DNA from: Cantharellus purpuraceus
Lineage: Eukaryota; Basidiomycota; Agaricomycetes; Cantharellales; Hydnaceae
Assembly (NCBI GenBank): GCA_025174535.1
Contig: JALBUN010000047.1
Span: forward strand, 186,001-250,000
Direction: 5' to 3'
Length of the DNA stretch: 64,000 nt
Position numbers and translations under genes: made by a program. Position 1 is the stretch's first letter; each line of letters starts with the position of its first letter. This document shows positions 11,703 through 22,897 of the stretch, in pieces. The notes under the pieces are model-generated. The model saw nothing but the letters and a program-made list of their open reading frames with translations. It was not told where the DNA came from and did not search any database.

Positions 11703-12088
11703 TGACGAGCCAGGATGCATCAAGGACGTATATCGCACCACTCTGACAGTCCAACTCTGCAAGCGTCTTTTCATATCAAACTTTTAAATAGCGCCGCAAC
11801 TCCCTCTCCCCCTCAGTCTCTAATTCTAGCCATTGATAGTCACCCATGTTTCATCGCCATCGATCATTATCAGCCTTCTATTCACACCAATCCTTTCATC
11901 ATCATTCACATGGCTTCCAATCCTATTCCCCTCTCCAACATCTCTTCTAATAATACATCACACTGGTCTCTGGACACAGAGGACTATCAAAAATACGCCG
12001 AGCTCCATGGGCAAGTTAAGCCACCTCCATGTGTCAAAATACTTCCAAAACTCTTTCAACATCCAAGATCCCCACCATGTCTCTCTTA

Positions 12089-12653
12089 GACGCTTGTTCG
12101 GAATCATGTCAGTATACAATATTCTGATGTATATGAGATATACATCAGAATTTCAATGATACATAAAGCCAGGGAGTTACAATTTGGATATTTTAAAAGA
12201 TTTCGGATGTGTGAAATTTTCATAAATATAAACATATATTCTATATTTTAATAAACTTTAAAAGATGAGATATTTGGTTGAGATGAACATAATCATTTAC
12301 ATGGATATAATAGGAATGTATGTATTAATATAATTGGTATTATATAGGGTATTTAGATATACAAATACCAGGTGGGGATTAAAGATAGTTCAAATTATGT
12401 TACAAGTATTGTATAAGAAAGAATCAATGATATTTGGATGTTCCCTCAAGAGAGTTGCCACCACTAAATGGGGAAAAAAGAATTATTTTTGAGAATTATG
12501 CCAAAATATCACAATATGTTTTAATCTAGTATATTGTGTAAAATTTGAGAATCATGTTGAAATATGAAAATAAGTTTTAATCTAAGAGTGTTGTGTAAAA
12601 TTTGAGGAAAATAGGTTGTATATACGTATTTGTTGTATTTCTGAACAAGCATC
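12089..12653 (+). mobile_element. 565-bp inverted-repeat element (solo copy, Harbinger-like MITE)
   Basis: Ends GACGCTTGTTCGGAAT and CTGAACAAGCATC are imperfect inverted repeats. The empty site is seen in the D copy at 14171-14200 (CTCTCTTATGCC), proving a 3-bp target duplication TTA (12086-12088, 12654-12656). A 14-bp-arm palindrome (ATTCTGATGTATAT) sits about 30 bp from the left end. It has no coding capacity. It matches the 566-bp repeats flanking the unit at 27206-34974. Confidence 0.85.
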
Positions 12654-12735
12654 TTATGCCATTGGCGATGCTATATTCTTTCACGATTCCATTGAACCAT
12701 ATACATTCCTTGGCATTTTGCCTCTATATTGTAAC

Positions 12736-13392
12736 TGTTACGCACTAGGTCCGATTGGCGGTTGGAGATTGGGTTGGAGATTGGGTTGGAGATTGGGTTG
12801 GAGATTGGGTTGGAGATTGGGTTGGAGATTGGGTTGGAGATTGGGTTGGAGATTGGGTTGGAGATTGGGTTGGAGATTGGGTTGGAGATTGGGTTGGAGA
12901 TTGGGTTGGAGATTGAGGTTAAAGGTCGGGTCGGAGTCGGAGTACGTCGCAGGGGTCGGAACGGACTTGGTCAGCTTATGTGCTGCGCCCTCACTGATAC
13001 CAGTGTCTGAGATTTCAGAGACGGAGTACGACTTAGAGAGTTAGGATCGGACTTAGGAACTAGGTGTGATTCAATATTCGAACTGGGGAATGAAGTCCCC
13101 AGTCAGGCAACTTAAATACATATTTGAAATCTAATAATAATTACTCCGGTGATGGGTCTCCAAGGCCGATGGCCTTACATGAGCATGTCTGAGTCCGATG
13201 GGGATGGATGTCTGGGTTCCTATGGTGATGCTGATGCATCAATCGGAACTGGAGATGGATGGGTGGAATCAGCGGTGACAATCGGACAGGTAGATGGAGA
13301 CAGCGGTTTCCAAATGGAGTATAGATTTCATACGCGCGGGGATCTGAGTGGATCGGACGGGGATCTGGACGTTAATGAATATAGTCATAACA
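12736..13392 (-). mobile_element. Ty3/gypsy family A LTR (gypsy-2 3' LTR) with 13-unit minisatellite
   Basis: 657 bp, minus orientation, ends TGTTACGCAC (plus strand) and GTCATAACA. It is preceded by GTAAC (12731-12735), while GTTAC (its reverse complement) flanks the opposite-oriented gypsy LTR at 36818-36822. The 12-bp array occupies 12757-12916. Confidence 0.8.
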
Positions 13393-13533
13393 GTATCTCT
13401 CCATTTAAGGCTGAGCCCCTGAGGCCTCATGTCTGTGGATTGAATAGGTGAGACGATTGGGCATGGTCGGAGTTATGCTGGGGGTCTGGAGATGTATAAA
13501 AGGAGGGGCATGATTGAGGTCTTATCCTCAACG

Positions 13534-13803
13534 ATGTCAAACCCTTTGGCAAGCATGAGTGTGGCCGAGCTGGAGCAGTTGCTCTTGGCCTGACAGAAGG
13601 AGGAGGAGGAGGAGCGGAAACGGAAGGAGGAGGAGGAAGCAGAACGTAAACGGAAAGAGGAGGAGGAAGCGGAACGGAGATGGAAGGAGGAGGAGGAGGC
13701 GGAGTGGAGACGGAAGGAGGAGGAGGAGGCGGAACAGAGACGGAAGGAGGAGGAGGAGGTGGAACAGAGACAGAAGGAGGAGGAGGAGGCAGAATGGAGA
13801 CGG
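13534..13803 (+). pseudogene. Antisense gene of gypsy family A, N-terminal fragment
   Basis: ATG 13534 (MSNPLASMSVAELEQLLL) lies about 40 bp after a TATA box (TATAAAAGG at 13495). A TGA follows LLLA, then the E/K/R coiled-coil repeat continues in the GAGGAGGAGG-rich DNA. It is interrupted at 13804 by repeat D (target duplication ACGG) and resumes at 15220. It runs opposite to the retroelement's own genes. See the copy at 52627 for a longer reading. Confidence 0.6.
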
Positions 13804-15219
13804 TGACGAGCCAGGACGCATCGAGGATGCATATCGAACCACTCTGACAGTCCAACTCCGCCAGCGTCTTTTCGTATCAACTTTTAAATAGCGCCGCAAC
13901 TCCCTATCCACCTCAGTCTCTAATTCGAGCCATCGATCGTCACTCGTGTTTCATCGCCATCGATCATTATCAGCCTTCTATTCACACCCGTCCTTTCATC
14001 ATCATTCACATGGCTTCCCATTCTATTCCCCTCTCCAACATCACTTCTAATAATACGTCACACTGGTCTCTGGACACAGAGGACTATCAAAAATACGCCG
14101 AGCTCCACGGGCATGTTAAGCCACCTCCACGTGTCAAAATACTTCCAAAACTCTTTCAACGTCCAAGATCCCCACCATGTCTCTCTTATGCCATTGGCGA
14201 TCCCATATTCTTTCACAATTCCATTGAACCATATACATTCCTTGACATTTCACCTCTATATCGTAACACGGATAGAAGAGTCGAACATGAGGTAGAATTT
14301 CAGTCACCATCGCTGACCTATCCTCCCACTTCAATCCGACTCAGGTTACATCGTGTCAGGCAAAGGGACCAAATACTCTTGGAGCGGGATACCATATGGA
14401 GACGGATCACTAAGACAATAAGGAGTATTTGTTGTGGATGCTGACGGAAGTCCTCATGTGACTCAGGGTCAATTAACCTTCGGAGCCGTAGGGAAGATGG
14501 TATTGGTGGATGTTTCTATTGTTCTTTTATATGACTCACCCCTGTTTCATCTTTTAATTCATTCATACACGACTTATTCATCCTTGTTCTATTTTTGGTT
14601 CTTTTATTACTCATCACCCCCTATTCTTACAAAGATTACCCCTATCTGTCATTTCATTTCTCCATGATTTCCCCCTTTAGTAGTTCAACTTCACATGCTT
14701 CGTCAGCTGGCTTGATCAGCATTTCTTGCATCATATCGCATCATTTGCTCCTCATATTGTGTTGTTGTGCCCTGGGGATTTGTATATAAAAGGGCGCTAG
14801 TTTTCGCCTTTGGAATCAATCAACAAGTTTTCAGCCCACACTCTAAAGTCAAAGTCCACGCTCTAAGTCTACGCTCTACGCTCTACATCACAATCCATCA
14901 TCTCTACACTGAGGTAAAGCACCTTGGTTCAACGATCAGATTTCCCTCCGCCACCGAGAGGTTGCTTCTCCTGAAACCAGCTTTCGCGTACCTCCCAACC
15001 GGGCTCTGCATTGTCATCCAGTCACAGAGCACGATCAGCCATTGGGACCGACCTTTTGCTCCCATCCTCATCCAACCACAGAGCACTATCCCACTTCCCT
15101 GTTACGTACCCCTCGCCCTGATTGATCTTTGGAGTGCTGAACAACTGCGTTACACACCGTCTGTTTGCTAGGACCGTTGCGCGCAGGCTTATAGGATCTA
15201 TTCCTTAAGCGAACCAACA
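13804..15219 (+). mobile_element. Repeat D, complete copy (1,416 bp)
   Basis: TGACGAGCCAGG to GAACCAACA, flanked by the 4-bp target duplication ACGG (13800-13803, 15220-15223) within the antisense gene. It contains a TTTAAATA box, a 144-codon ORF (14010-14444) and a strong TATA box (TATATAAA at 14783) with about 430 bp after it, the layout of an LTR with U3, R and U5. No matching internal retroelement is present in the window. Confidence 0.8.
14010..14444 (+). CDS. Unidentified 144-aa ORF within repeat D
   Basis: The ATG lies about 125 bp after TTTAAATA. The product starts MASHSIPLSNI and contains WSLDTEDYQKYAELHG, then a Pro/Arg/Lys-rich stretch, then FQSPSLTYPP and a basic end RLRLHRVRQRDQ, closing ICCGC. 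The same frame is preserved in the D copies at 47954-48388 (minus) and, with an altered start, 16592-17128 (minus); it is frameshifted at 54778-55047. I do not recognise a family; no membrane segment is evident. Preservation across dispersed copies favours recent coding, but copies this young would keep a frame by chance. Confidence 0.4.
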   Translation: MASHSIPLSNITSNNTSHWSLDTEDYQKYAELHGHVKPPPRVKILPKLFQRPRSPPCLSYAIGDPIFFHNSIEPYTFLDISPLYRNTDRRVEHEVEFQSPSLTYPPTSIRLRLHRVRQRDQILLERDTIWRRITKTIRSICCGC

Positions 15220-15804
15220 ACGGAAGGAGGAGGAAGAGCAGAGGCGGAAAGAGGCGGTGAAGACGGAACGGAGAAGGAAAGAGGAGGAAGCGAAGGCCGA
15301 GAGGGCCCGCATGGTAAAGGAACCTGCGGCAGCAATGGAGGCCGTGAGACTGAAGGAAGTGGAGGAGCAGGCGCACGAGCTGGAAGTCGCCATGGAGGTA
15401 GAGGAGGAGGTGACCGGGGCAGGGGCGACCAGTCCAGGAAGTCTGAGTGTGCCGATACGGCCAGGGACCCCTGAAGTCGCCATCATCTCCATTACATGGA
15501 CGGAGACGACTCGTTCGAAGACTGTCACTACGGAGGACTCGCCGTTACGTCTGCAGGCACAGCCCTTATTTGAGTTGGGGGCAGCTGAGGAAGATGATGC
15601 GGCGGAGACAGAGAGGGTGGAGGTGGAGGCGGATCCTGATGCCAATATGGAGCTCGATGCAAATGCAGAGCCTGAGGCGGGTGTGGATGTTGGGACGGAT
15701 GTGGAGCCGGATCCCACTTTGAATTCTTACAAGGAGATGGCTTGGGTAGCTGCGGTCGAGGCTCGCAAAAGAGTGGAGCTCTATGCCGCTACCCGACGTC
15801 GCGG
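15220..15804 (+). pseudogene. Antisense gene of gypsy family A, central fragment
   Basis: Continues from 13803 across repeat D: E/K/R-rich coiled coil (TERRRKEEEAKAERARM), then EVEEEVTGAG, then an acidic stretch (AEEDDAAETERVEVEADPD, then NMELDANAEPEAGVD) and DPTLNSYKEMAWVAAVEAR. The frame stays open until it is cut at 15804 by another D repeat. The C-terminal Cys-rich part is absent here but present at 18222-19600 and 43988-44704. Confidence 0.55.
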
Positions 15805-17215
15805 TGTCGGTTCGCTTATGGAATAGATCCTATAAGCCTGTGTGCAACAGTCCTGGCAAGCGGACAGTGTGTAACGCAGTTGTTCAGCACTCCAAAGATC
15901 AATCAGGTCGAGGGGTAGAGGTAGCACTGAGTAACAGGAAAGTGGAATAGTGCTCTGTGGTTGGATGAGGATGGGAGCAAAAGGGTCGGTCCCAATGGCT
16001 GATCGTGCTCTGTGACTGGATGAGGATGGAGAGCCTGGTTGGGAGGTACGCGAAAGCTGGTTTCAGGAGAAGCAACCTCTCGGTGGCGGAGGGAAATCTG
16101 ATCGTTGAACCAAGGTGCTTTACCTCAGTGTAGAGATGATGGATTGTGATGTAGAGCGTAGAGCATAGACTTAGAGCGTGGACTTTGACTTTAGAGCATT
16201 GGCTGAAAACTTGTTGATTTATTCCAAAGGCAAAAACTAGCGCCCTTTTATATACAAATCCCCAGGGCACAATGACACAATATGAAGAGCAAATGATGTG
16301 ATATGATGCAAGAAATGCTGATCAAGCCAGCTGATGAAGCGTGTGAAGTTGAACTACTAATGGGGAAATCATGGAGAAATGAAGCGACAGATAGGGGTAA
16401 TCTTTGTAAGAATAGGGGGTGATGAGTAATAAAAGAACCCAAAATAGAACAAGGATGAGTAAGTCGTGTATGAATGAATTAAAAGATGAAACAGGGGTGA
16501 GTCATATAAAAGAACAATAGAAACATCCACCAATACCATCTTCCATACGGCTCCGAAGGTAAATTGACCCTGAGTCACATGAGGACTTCAGTCAGCATCC
16601 ACAACAAATACTCCTTATTGTGTTAGTGATATGTCTCCATATGGTATCCCGTTCCAAGGGTATTTGGTCCCTTTGCCTGACATGATGTAACCTGAGTCGG
16701 ATTGAAGTGGGAGGATAGGTCTGCGATGGTGACTGAAATTCTACCTCACGTTCGACTCGTCTATCCGTGTTACGATATAGAGGTGAAATGCCGAGGAATG
16801 TATATGGTTCAACGGAATTGTGAAAGAATATGGGATCGCCAATGGCATAAGAGAGACATGGTGGGGATCTTGGACGTTGAAAGAGTTTTGGAAGTATTTT
16901 GACACGTGGAGGTGGCTTAACATGTCCGTGGAGCTCAGTGTATTTTTGATAGTCCTCTGTGTCCAAAGACCAGTGTGATGTATTATTAGAAGAGATGTTG
17001 GAGAGGGGAATAGAATTGGAAGCCATGTGAATGATGATGGTGTGAATCGAAGGCTGATAATGATCGATGGCGATGAAACACGAGTGACAATTGATGGCTA
17101 GAATTAGAGACTGAGGGAGTTGTGGCACTATTTAAAGGTTGATATGAAAAGACACTGGCGGAGTTGGACTGTCAGAGTGGTTCGATATACATCCTCGATG
17201 CGTCCTGGCTCGTCA
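15805..17215 (-). mobile_element. Repeat D, complete copy, reverse
   Basis: TGTCGGTTCGC to GGCTCGTCA, 1,411 bp. The left flank is antisense gene and the right flank is gypsy integrase; the flanking tetranucleotides do not match (GCGG and ACGC), so this copy marks a recombination junction between two retroelement copies. Its internal ORF (17128-16592) is open, with an alternative N-terminus; the TATATAAAA box is near 16243-16255. Confidence 0.75.
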
Positions 17216-18071
17216 ACGCACATTAGGAAAGGCTCTCAACATGAAGCTTCATTTCACCTCCAGATACCATCCCAAAGGAGACAGACAAACAGAACAAATG
17301 AATCAGTCCCTGGAACAATATCTCCGAGTCTATTGTAACTATCAACAAGACAACTGGGCTGACCTACTTCCAATCGCAGAGTTTGCCTACAACAATGCTC
17401 TGAACATGACTACTGGCATCTCTCCATTCTTTGCTAATAAAGGCTACCATCCAAACATCTCTGTCCACCCCAAGAAGGAACTCACCTCCACCAAAGCCTG
17501 CCAATTCGTAACCAACCTCAATCAACTACACCAACATCTCCAAGAAACCATCTCCGATGCCCAGAAACAATACCAAGTCTCTGCAGACTGATGCTGCATT
17601 CTGGCTCCAGACCTGCAAATCAGAGACAAAGTATTCGTTAAGGTCAAACACTTCTGGACCACCCGCCCATTGAAGAAACTCTCCAAGAAATACTTAGGTC
17701 CTTATGAGGTCATTGCTTGCACAGACAACTGGTCCTTCACCCTCCACCTCCCTGACCACTTCCAAGCAGTTCACCTGGTCTCAATGCTTGAACCTGCTAC
17801 TACAAATGAGATCTCTGGTCACACCCAACCTCCACCTCCTCTGATCATCATTGAAGGAGATAACAAATATGAGATATCTGAGATCCTGGACTTGAAGATT
17901 GATCATTGGTACAAGTGCAAGCTCCAGTACCTAGTCAAATGGACTGGATATGAAGGCACTGATGAAGAGTCCTCATGGATCTCCATGTCTGAACTCAATC
18001 ATGCATCCAAATCCATCTCCAATTTTCACTCTGCTTATCCAGACAAACCTGGCCCTCTTATGAATCTTTAA
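17216..18071 (+). pseudogene. Gypsy-1 integrase C-terminal part with chromodomain
   Basis: Ty3/gypsy (chromovirus) Pol end. It begins in the integrase core after the second Asp (LHFTSRYHPKGDRQTEQMN, containing the catalytic Glu), then WADLLPIAEFAYNN, TGA at 17589 (CGA expected), an SH3-like integrase C-terminal domain (KKLSKKYLGPYEVI), and a chromodomain at about 17860-18030 (YEISEIL, LQYLVKWTGYEG, W of SSWI). The chromodomain targets integration to modified histones in this class. Upstream Pol is lost. A tail-to-tail antisense gene starts its 3' end at 18222. Confidence 0.85.
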
Positions 18072-18221
18072 GTTCCATTACTGATGCTAATTCTATTATT
18101 TCACATCATCATTTTCTTACAAGTCACAAAAGGAATTACAAGTCTACCCAACCTTCAAAAGAATCTCACTCTGCCCATTTTTCTCTGCTCTGAAATATTA
18201 CAATCAAATCATTTTCATTTT

Positions 18222-20471
18222 TTAAGTTATTTTCCTTTTCCCCTTCCCCTTGTCTACCTCAGGCTCTGTCTCTGACTCATCATCACTCTCTACATCTGAC
18301 ACCCAATCTTTCTCATTCCCCATGTCCAAATCCTCATCCAAGGGGGCCATGAACTTCTGCAGCTGACACAACTCAGCAGTCCACCAACCCTCCAGAACCT
18401 CCTTCCATTTCATTGTCTTCACCAACTCCACTAACAACCCCTCCGTCCGCTGGAGGTGCTCTGACTGAAGGTTAACCAGCCAGATAAGCTGGCCCATGGT
18501 ACTGTTGGGCGCAGAAACACACCCTGTACCTGTGCCAGTCATTGCTCCTTCTGATCTGACACCGCTACCCCCAGCTGCCACAGCACCCATCTCCATCCAC
18601 CGCTTTTTGGTCGGACAACCTTCTGATTCTTTCTCCACCCCTCCTTGTACCACTAGTTGGGGCTTGACGCTCTGACTTCAGGGATCGAACTTTCCATCAA
18701 TCCTACACCCTCCTTTCTGACCCTGACAACAATCGCAGGACCGAAGGTGGCAAGTTGGGCCAGTGGTGTTATGACTATATTCATTAACACCCAGATCCCC
18801 ATCCAATCCACTCAGATCCTGCACATGTGAAATCTATACTCCATTTGGAAACCATCACATCTCCATTTATCTGTCTGATTGTCACCACCAAATCTCACCC
18901 ATCCATCTCCAGTTCTGATTGATGCATCAGCATCACCATAGGAACCTGGACATCCATCCCCGTTGGACTCAGACATACTCATGTAAGGCTCACCAGAGTA
19001 ATTATTATTAGATTTCAAATATGTATTTAAGTTGCCTGACTGGGGACTTCATTCCCTAGTTTGAATATCGAATCACACCTAGTTCCTAAGTCCAACCCTA
19101 ACTATCTAAGTCGTACTCTGTCTCCAAAATCTCAGACACCGGTATTAGTGAGGGCACAGCACATAAGCTGAAGCCAAGTCCATTCCGACCCCCACGACGT
19201 ACCTCAACTCCCTCTCCAACCCCGACCCAACCTCCAACCCAACCTCCAACCCAACCTCCAACCCAACCTCCAACCCAACCTCCAACCCAACCTCCAACCC
19301 AACCTCCAACCCAACCTCCAACCCAACCTCTGACCCCCAATCGGACCAAGTGCATAACAAGTGGGCCATACACACTCCATGCCTGCGTCATGACACAAGT
19401 CACAAATTATGCTGGGCCTGCTGAATGGCTCCATCAGAGCCAGAGCCTTGGGTGGCCCACTCCTTCTCGATATGGCCTCTAAGTGCTCCCTCTCCTCCTC
19501 CTTGTCCTGCTGTTCCACCACCACCTTCTCCATCTCGTGTGGAGCTGGATTGCTGACCTAGAAATGTGCAGCTCCTTCTTATGAGTTGCCAGTATGCAAT
19601 TCTCCGCCTTGCACCATATGACCCTCCGATCTGCCTCTCACTTCTCTGTATCAGCACTTGGGTGCACCTTCAATGAAAAGACCACAACCTCAAGATTTTT
19701 CTTGGTGGTAGCAGCATAGAGCTCCACCCTTTTGCAAGCTTCAACTGTGGCTACCCAAGCCATCTCCTCATAGCAATTCAAGGTTGGATCTGGCTCCATA
19801 TCTGTCCTGACATCCACACCTGCCTTGGGCTCTGCATTTGCATCAAGCTCCATGTTGGCATCGGGATCCGCCTCCACTTCCACCCTCTCCACCTCTGCCA
19901 TGTCATCTTCTTCAGCTGCACCCACCGCAAATAACGGCTGTGACCGCAGACATAACGGTGAGTCCACCGGAGGGACAGTTGTCAGATGGGTCAGCTCCAT
20001 CCATGTGATTGAGATAATGGCAACCTTGGGGGTTCCTGCCCATATTGGCACACCCTGGGTGACTAATCACCCCTGCCTGGGTCACCTCCTCCTCTACCTC
20101 CATGGTGGCTTCTAGCTCGTGCACCTGCTCTTCCACTTCCTTCGGCCTCACAGCCTCCATCATGGCTGCAAGCTCCCTGACCCTGCAGGCTCACTCAGCC
20201 TTTGCTTCTTCCTCCTTCTGCCTCCATTCTGCCTCAGCCTCCTCCTTCTATCTCCGCTCCTCCTCCTCCTCCTTCTATCTCCGCTCCTCCTCCTCCTCCT
20301 TCTGTCTCTGCTCCTGCTCCTCCTCCTTCCATCTCCATTCTGCCTCTTCCTCCTTCTGTCTCCATCCTCCTCCTCCTCCTTCTGTCTCCACTCCTCTTCT
20401 TCTTCCTTCTGTTGGGCCAGGAGCAACTGCTCAAGCTCAGCCACACTCATGTTTGCCAAAGGGTTTGACAT
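18222..20471 (-). pseudogene. Antisense gene of gypsy-1, near complete but interrupted
   Basis: Convergent with the retroelement Pol. TATA box at 20501-20510 (minus) and ATG at 20471 (MSNPLANMSVAELEQLLL). In order: E/K/R coiled coil (frameshifted), an acidic middle (about 19650-19900), an EQQDKEEEREHLE coil (about 19530), the first CX2CX6C triplet (CDLCHDAGMEC, about 19400), a solo LTR insertion at 18767-19359 (target duplication AGTGG), the second triplet (CDCCQGQKGGC, about 18700-18735), and a C-terminal Ser/Asp/Glu tail ending in GKGKRK (18222). Across the LTR the six Cys fit CX2CX6CX12CX2CX6C, the spacing of fungal Zn2Cys6 clusters. Several frameshifts make it non-functional. Confidence 0.65.
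18767..19359 (+). mobile_element. Ty3/gypsy family A solo LTR
   Basis: TGTTATGAC to GTGCATAACA, 593 bp, with the 5-bp target duplication AGTGG (18762-18766, 19360-19364) in the antisense gene. It contains the 12-bp minisatellite (CCAACCCAACCT units, 19215-19330). Target duplication and host gene on both sides make this a true solo LTR. Confidence 0.9.
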
Positions 20472-20584
20472 CATTGAGGATAAGACCTCAATCATGCCCC
20501 TCCTTTTATATGTCTCCAGACCCCCAGTATAACTCTGACTGCGCCCAACCATCTCATCTATTCAATCCACAGACATGAGGCCTC

Positions 20585-22028
20585 TGTATGGGAACCGGTT
20601 TTCCCTTAAAAGATCTTGTTTAAAGTCCTGAAACTGTACAATTTCGCTTTATGGCCTCAAAATATCAGCATATATGTGCTGCTTTCTCTTGATTTAGGTT
20701 CATCCAAATATTCTCTATTTTTTCATATTTTTTTGGGAATTTTCCATGCAGAAATGAGTCCACAACCTTGTTGTTCTGCTGGGCAAAGTTTCGGGACCCA
20801 CATGGACCCACAAACCTTCGCAGATGTCAGCAGCTTCAAAGTTAGCCAGAGTCACCTGGACAACTGACTCATTTTCAATCACATGACTCATTTCAATCTC
20901 TGACTCAATCTGGTCACCACTGCCAGTAAATCCTCAATATCTTCACAACCACTGCACCTCCTGACTCCATTTTCAGTGGAGAGTTCAATAGAAGCTGTGC
21001 CTACCCATAGCTGTGCTGATCAGCCTGGGAAACGAAGTATTGACCGAGTTATTTGAGTAATGGTGACTCATGCAATGACTCCTGCCATGACTCATACCAT
21101 GACTCCTGCCATGACTCATACCATGACTCCTGTGATTACTCATACTATGACTCCTGCTCTGAGTCACACTATGACTCCATCCATGACTCATGCCATGAGT
21201 CAGAGCAAATCCAAGCAGCTCATTGGCTAGGAAACTTCCACCCCCTTCTCACATATTCCACTAGCTTCCAGTAGTTTCCATCTATTAATAGGTAGAAGTT
21301 TCCAGTAGTATTAGTCAGCTCCTGTAAATACAATATAAAAGGAGCCCATTCTGCCTCTGAATAAATAACCATTTCTACCCCATCATTTGCACATCAGTGT
21401 GACTAGAGTGACATACAGTGTCATCCTCTATATCTCAGTAACTGTTGATTGTCCAGTTCAAGGGTCACTTACAGTTGTGTAACTGTATTCAATTGCACTC
21501 AAAGTAGTGATTGTCCTGCTTTGGGTGTGAGTGTAGTATCTACCTTGCGTGACTACGAATCTACAGGGTGAGATTGTCTGTCAATAGTCCTGCCATTAGT
21601 GCTCTTGTTTAAGTTATACTGCCTTTGCAGAGCATTAGAATCTTGAACTTGTGTGAAGCAGTTGCTAGACTACTTCACACATCACTGTTACCCGCTTCAG
21701 AGTGTCACTGGTTGGATGGTCGGATTCATCCACCTACTTCCTCTAGCCTCTAAGTGCATTCCCCTCTTTTTGGAATATCTGGACCCCTAAGCATCCGTGA
21801 ACTCTAGACTCTGGAAGTCTTATTCATTCCCTACTGCTAAGAAACATATTACCTTCCTGCGTATTGTCTGCATTGACCATTACAACAGATTGTAACCAAA
21901 GTACAAATGTTAAATCGTTTCTGGAGTTGTGCTGCAGTAGGATTTGATATTCTTCTCAGCTGTTCATTCACGGAATTGTGGTGATTTAGAGTTTGCCCTA
22001 ACACCATAATTTTGCGGGTTCCAAAACA
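20585..22028 (+). mobile_element. Repeat B, complete (1,444 bp), with TGACTCA array
   Basis: TGTATGGGAACC to GGTTCCAAAACA, with TG...CA ends like an LTR. The left flank GCCTC (20580-20584) is gypsy-1 sequence whose matching duplicate is at 10792-10796 (as GAGGC). The right flank GACCG (22029-22033) is repeat D whose duplicate is at 36714-36718 (TGGTC, reverse complement GACCA). Its two flanks therefore belong to two different insertion events. A strong candidate promoter (TATAAAAGGAG) is at about 21335. Confidence 0.8.
21050..21205. promoter_or_regulatory. Tandem TGACTCA array in repeat B
   Basis: 12-bp units of the type CATGACTCATAC and CATGACTCCTGC carry repeated ATGACTCAT, the exact site bound by fungal Gcn4/Cpc1-type bZIP regulators. 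The array in the B copy at 51405-51575 is longer. The B copy at 42247 lacks it. A regulatory function is inference. Confidence 0.45.
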
Positions 22029-22897
22029 GACCGAATACCCTTGGAACGGGATACCATATGGAGACAGATCACTAAGACAATAAGGAGTATTTGTTGTGGA
22101 TGCTGACTGAAGTCCTCATGTGACTCAGGGTCAATTTACCTTTGGAGCCGTATGGAAGATGGTATTGGTGGATGTTTCTATTGTTCTTTTATATGACTCA
22201 CCCCTGTTTCATCTTTTAATTCATTCATACATGACTTACTCATCCTTGTTCTATTTTGGGTTCTTTTATTACTCATCACCCCCTATTCTTACAAAGATTA
22301 CCCCTATCTGTCGCTTCATTTCTCCATGATTTCCCCATTAGTAGTTCAACTTCACACGCTTCATCAGCTGGCTTGATCAGCATTTCTTGCATCATATCAC
22401 ATCATTTGCTCTTCATATTGTGTCATTGTGCCCTGGGGATTTGTATATAAAAGGGCACTAGTTTTTACTTTTGGAATAAATCAACAAGTTTTCAGCCAAC
22501 GCTCTAAAGTCAAAGCCCATGCTCTAAGTCTACGCTCTACACTCTACATCACAATCCATCATCTCTACACTGAGGCAAAGCAACTTGGTTCAACAATCAG
22601 ATATCCCTCCGCCACTGAGAGGTTGCATATCCTGAAACCAGCTTTCATGTACCTCCCAACCAGGCTCTCCATTGTCATCCAGTCACAGAGCATGATCAAC
22701 CATCTGGACCATCCTTTTTGCTCCCATCCTCATCCAACCACAGAGCACTATTCCACTTTCCTGTTACTCAGTGCCGCCCCTACCTCTCGATCCGATTGTT
22801 CTTTGGCATGCTGAACAACTGCGTTACACACTGTCTGTTTGCTAGGACTGTTGCACGCAGGCTTATAGGATCTATTCCATAAGCGAACTGACAACAC

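Larger units (their letters stand above)
11703..22893 (+). mobile_element. Repeat D copy inserted in copia gag, itself interrupted
   Basis: Begins TGACGAGCCAGG and ends AAGCGAACTGACA; target duplication ACAC. The left part is 11703-12735, with the 565-bp element inserted at 12089. The right part is 22029-22893. The piece between (about 100 bp) now lies at 36714-36822 in reverse orientation, showing that rearrangement followed insertion of a gypsy element (target GTAAC) and a B repeat (target GACCR) into this copy. Confidence 0.75.

Noticed and set aside
12616..13044. Open frame translating as repeated WRLGWRLG or GLEIGLEI
   Set aside because: Product of the 12-bp minisatellite in a gypsy LTR; open in several frames because 12 is a multiple of three. 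Not a gene.
13427..13911. Pro/Ser- or Leu/Ser-rich frames (PPPPSVS, SSSSFRL) opposite the purine-rich repeat; the same at 20102-20578 and 52521-53171
   Set aside because: Shadow frames of the E/K/R coiled-coil region of the antisense gene; low complexity and on the wrong strand relative to its TATA box.
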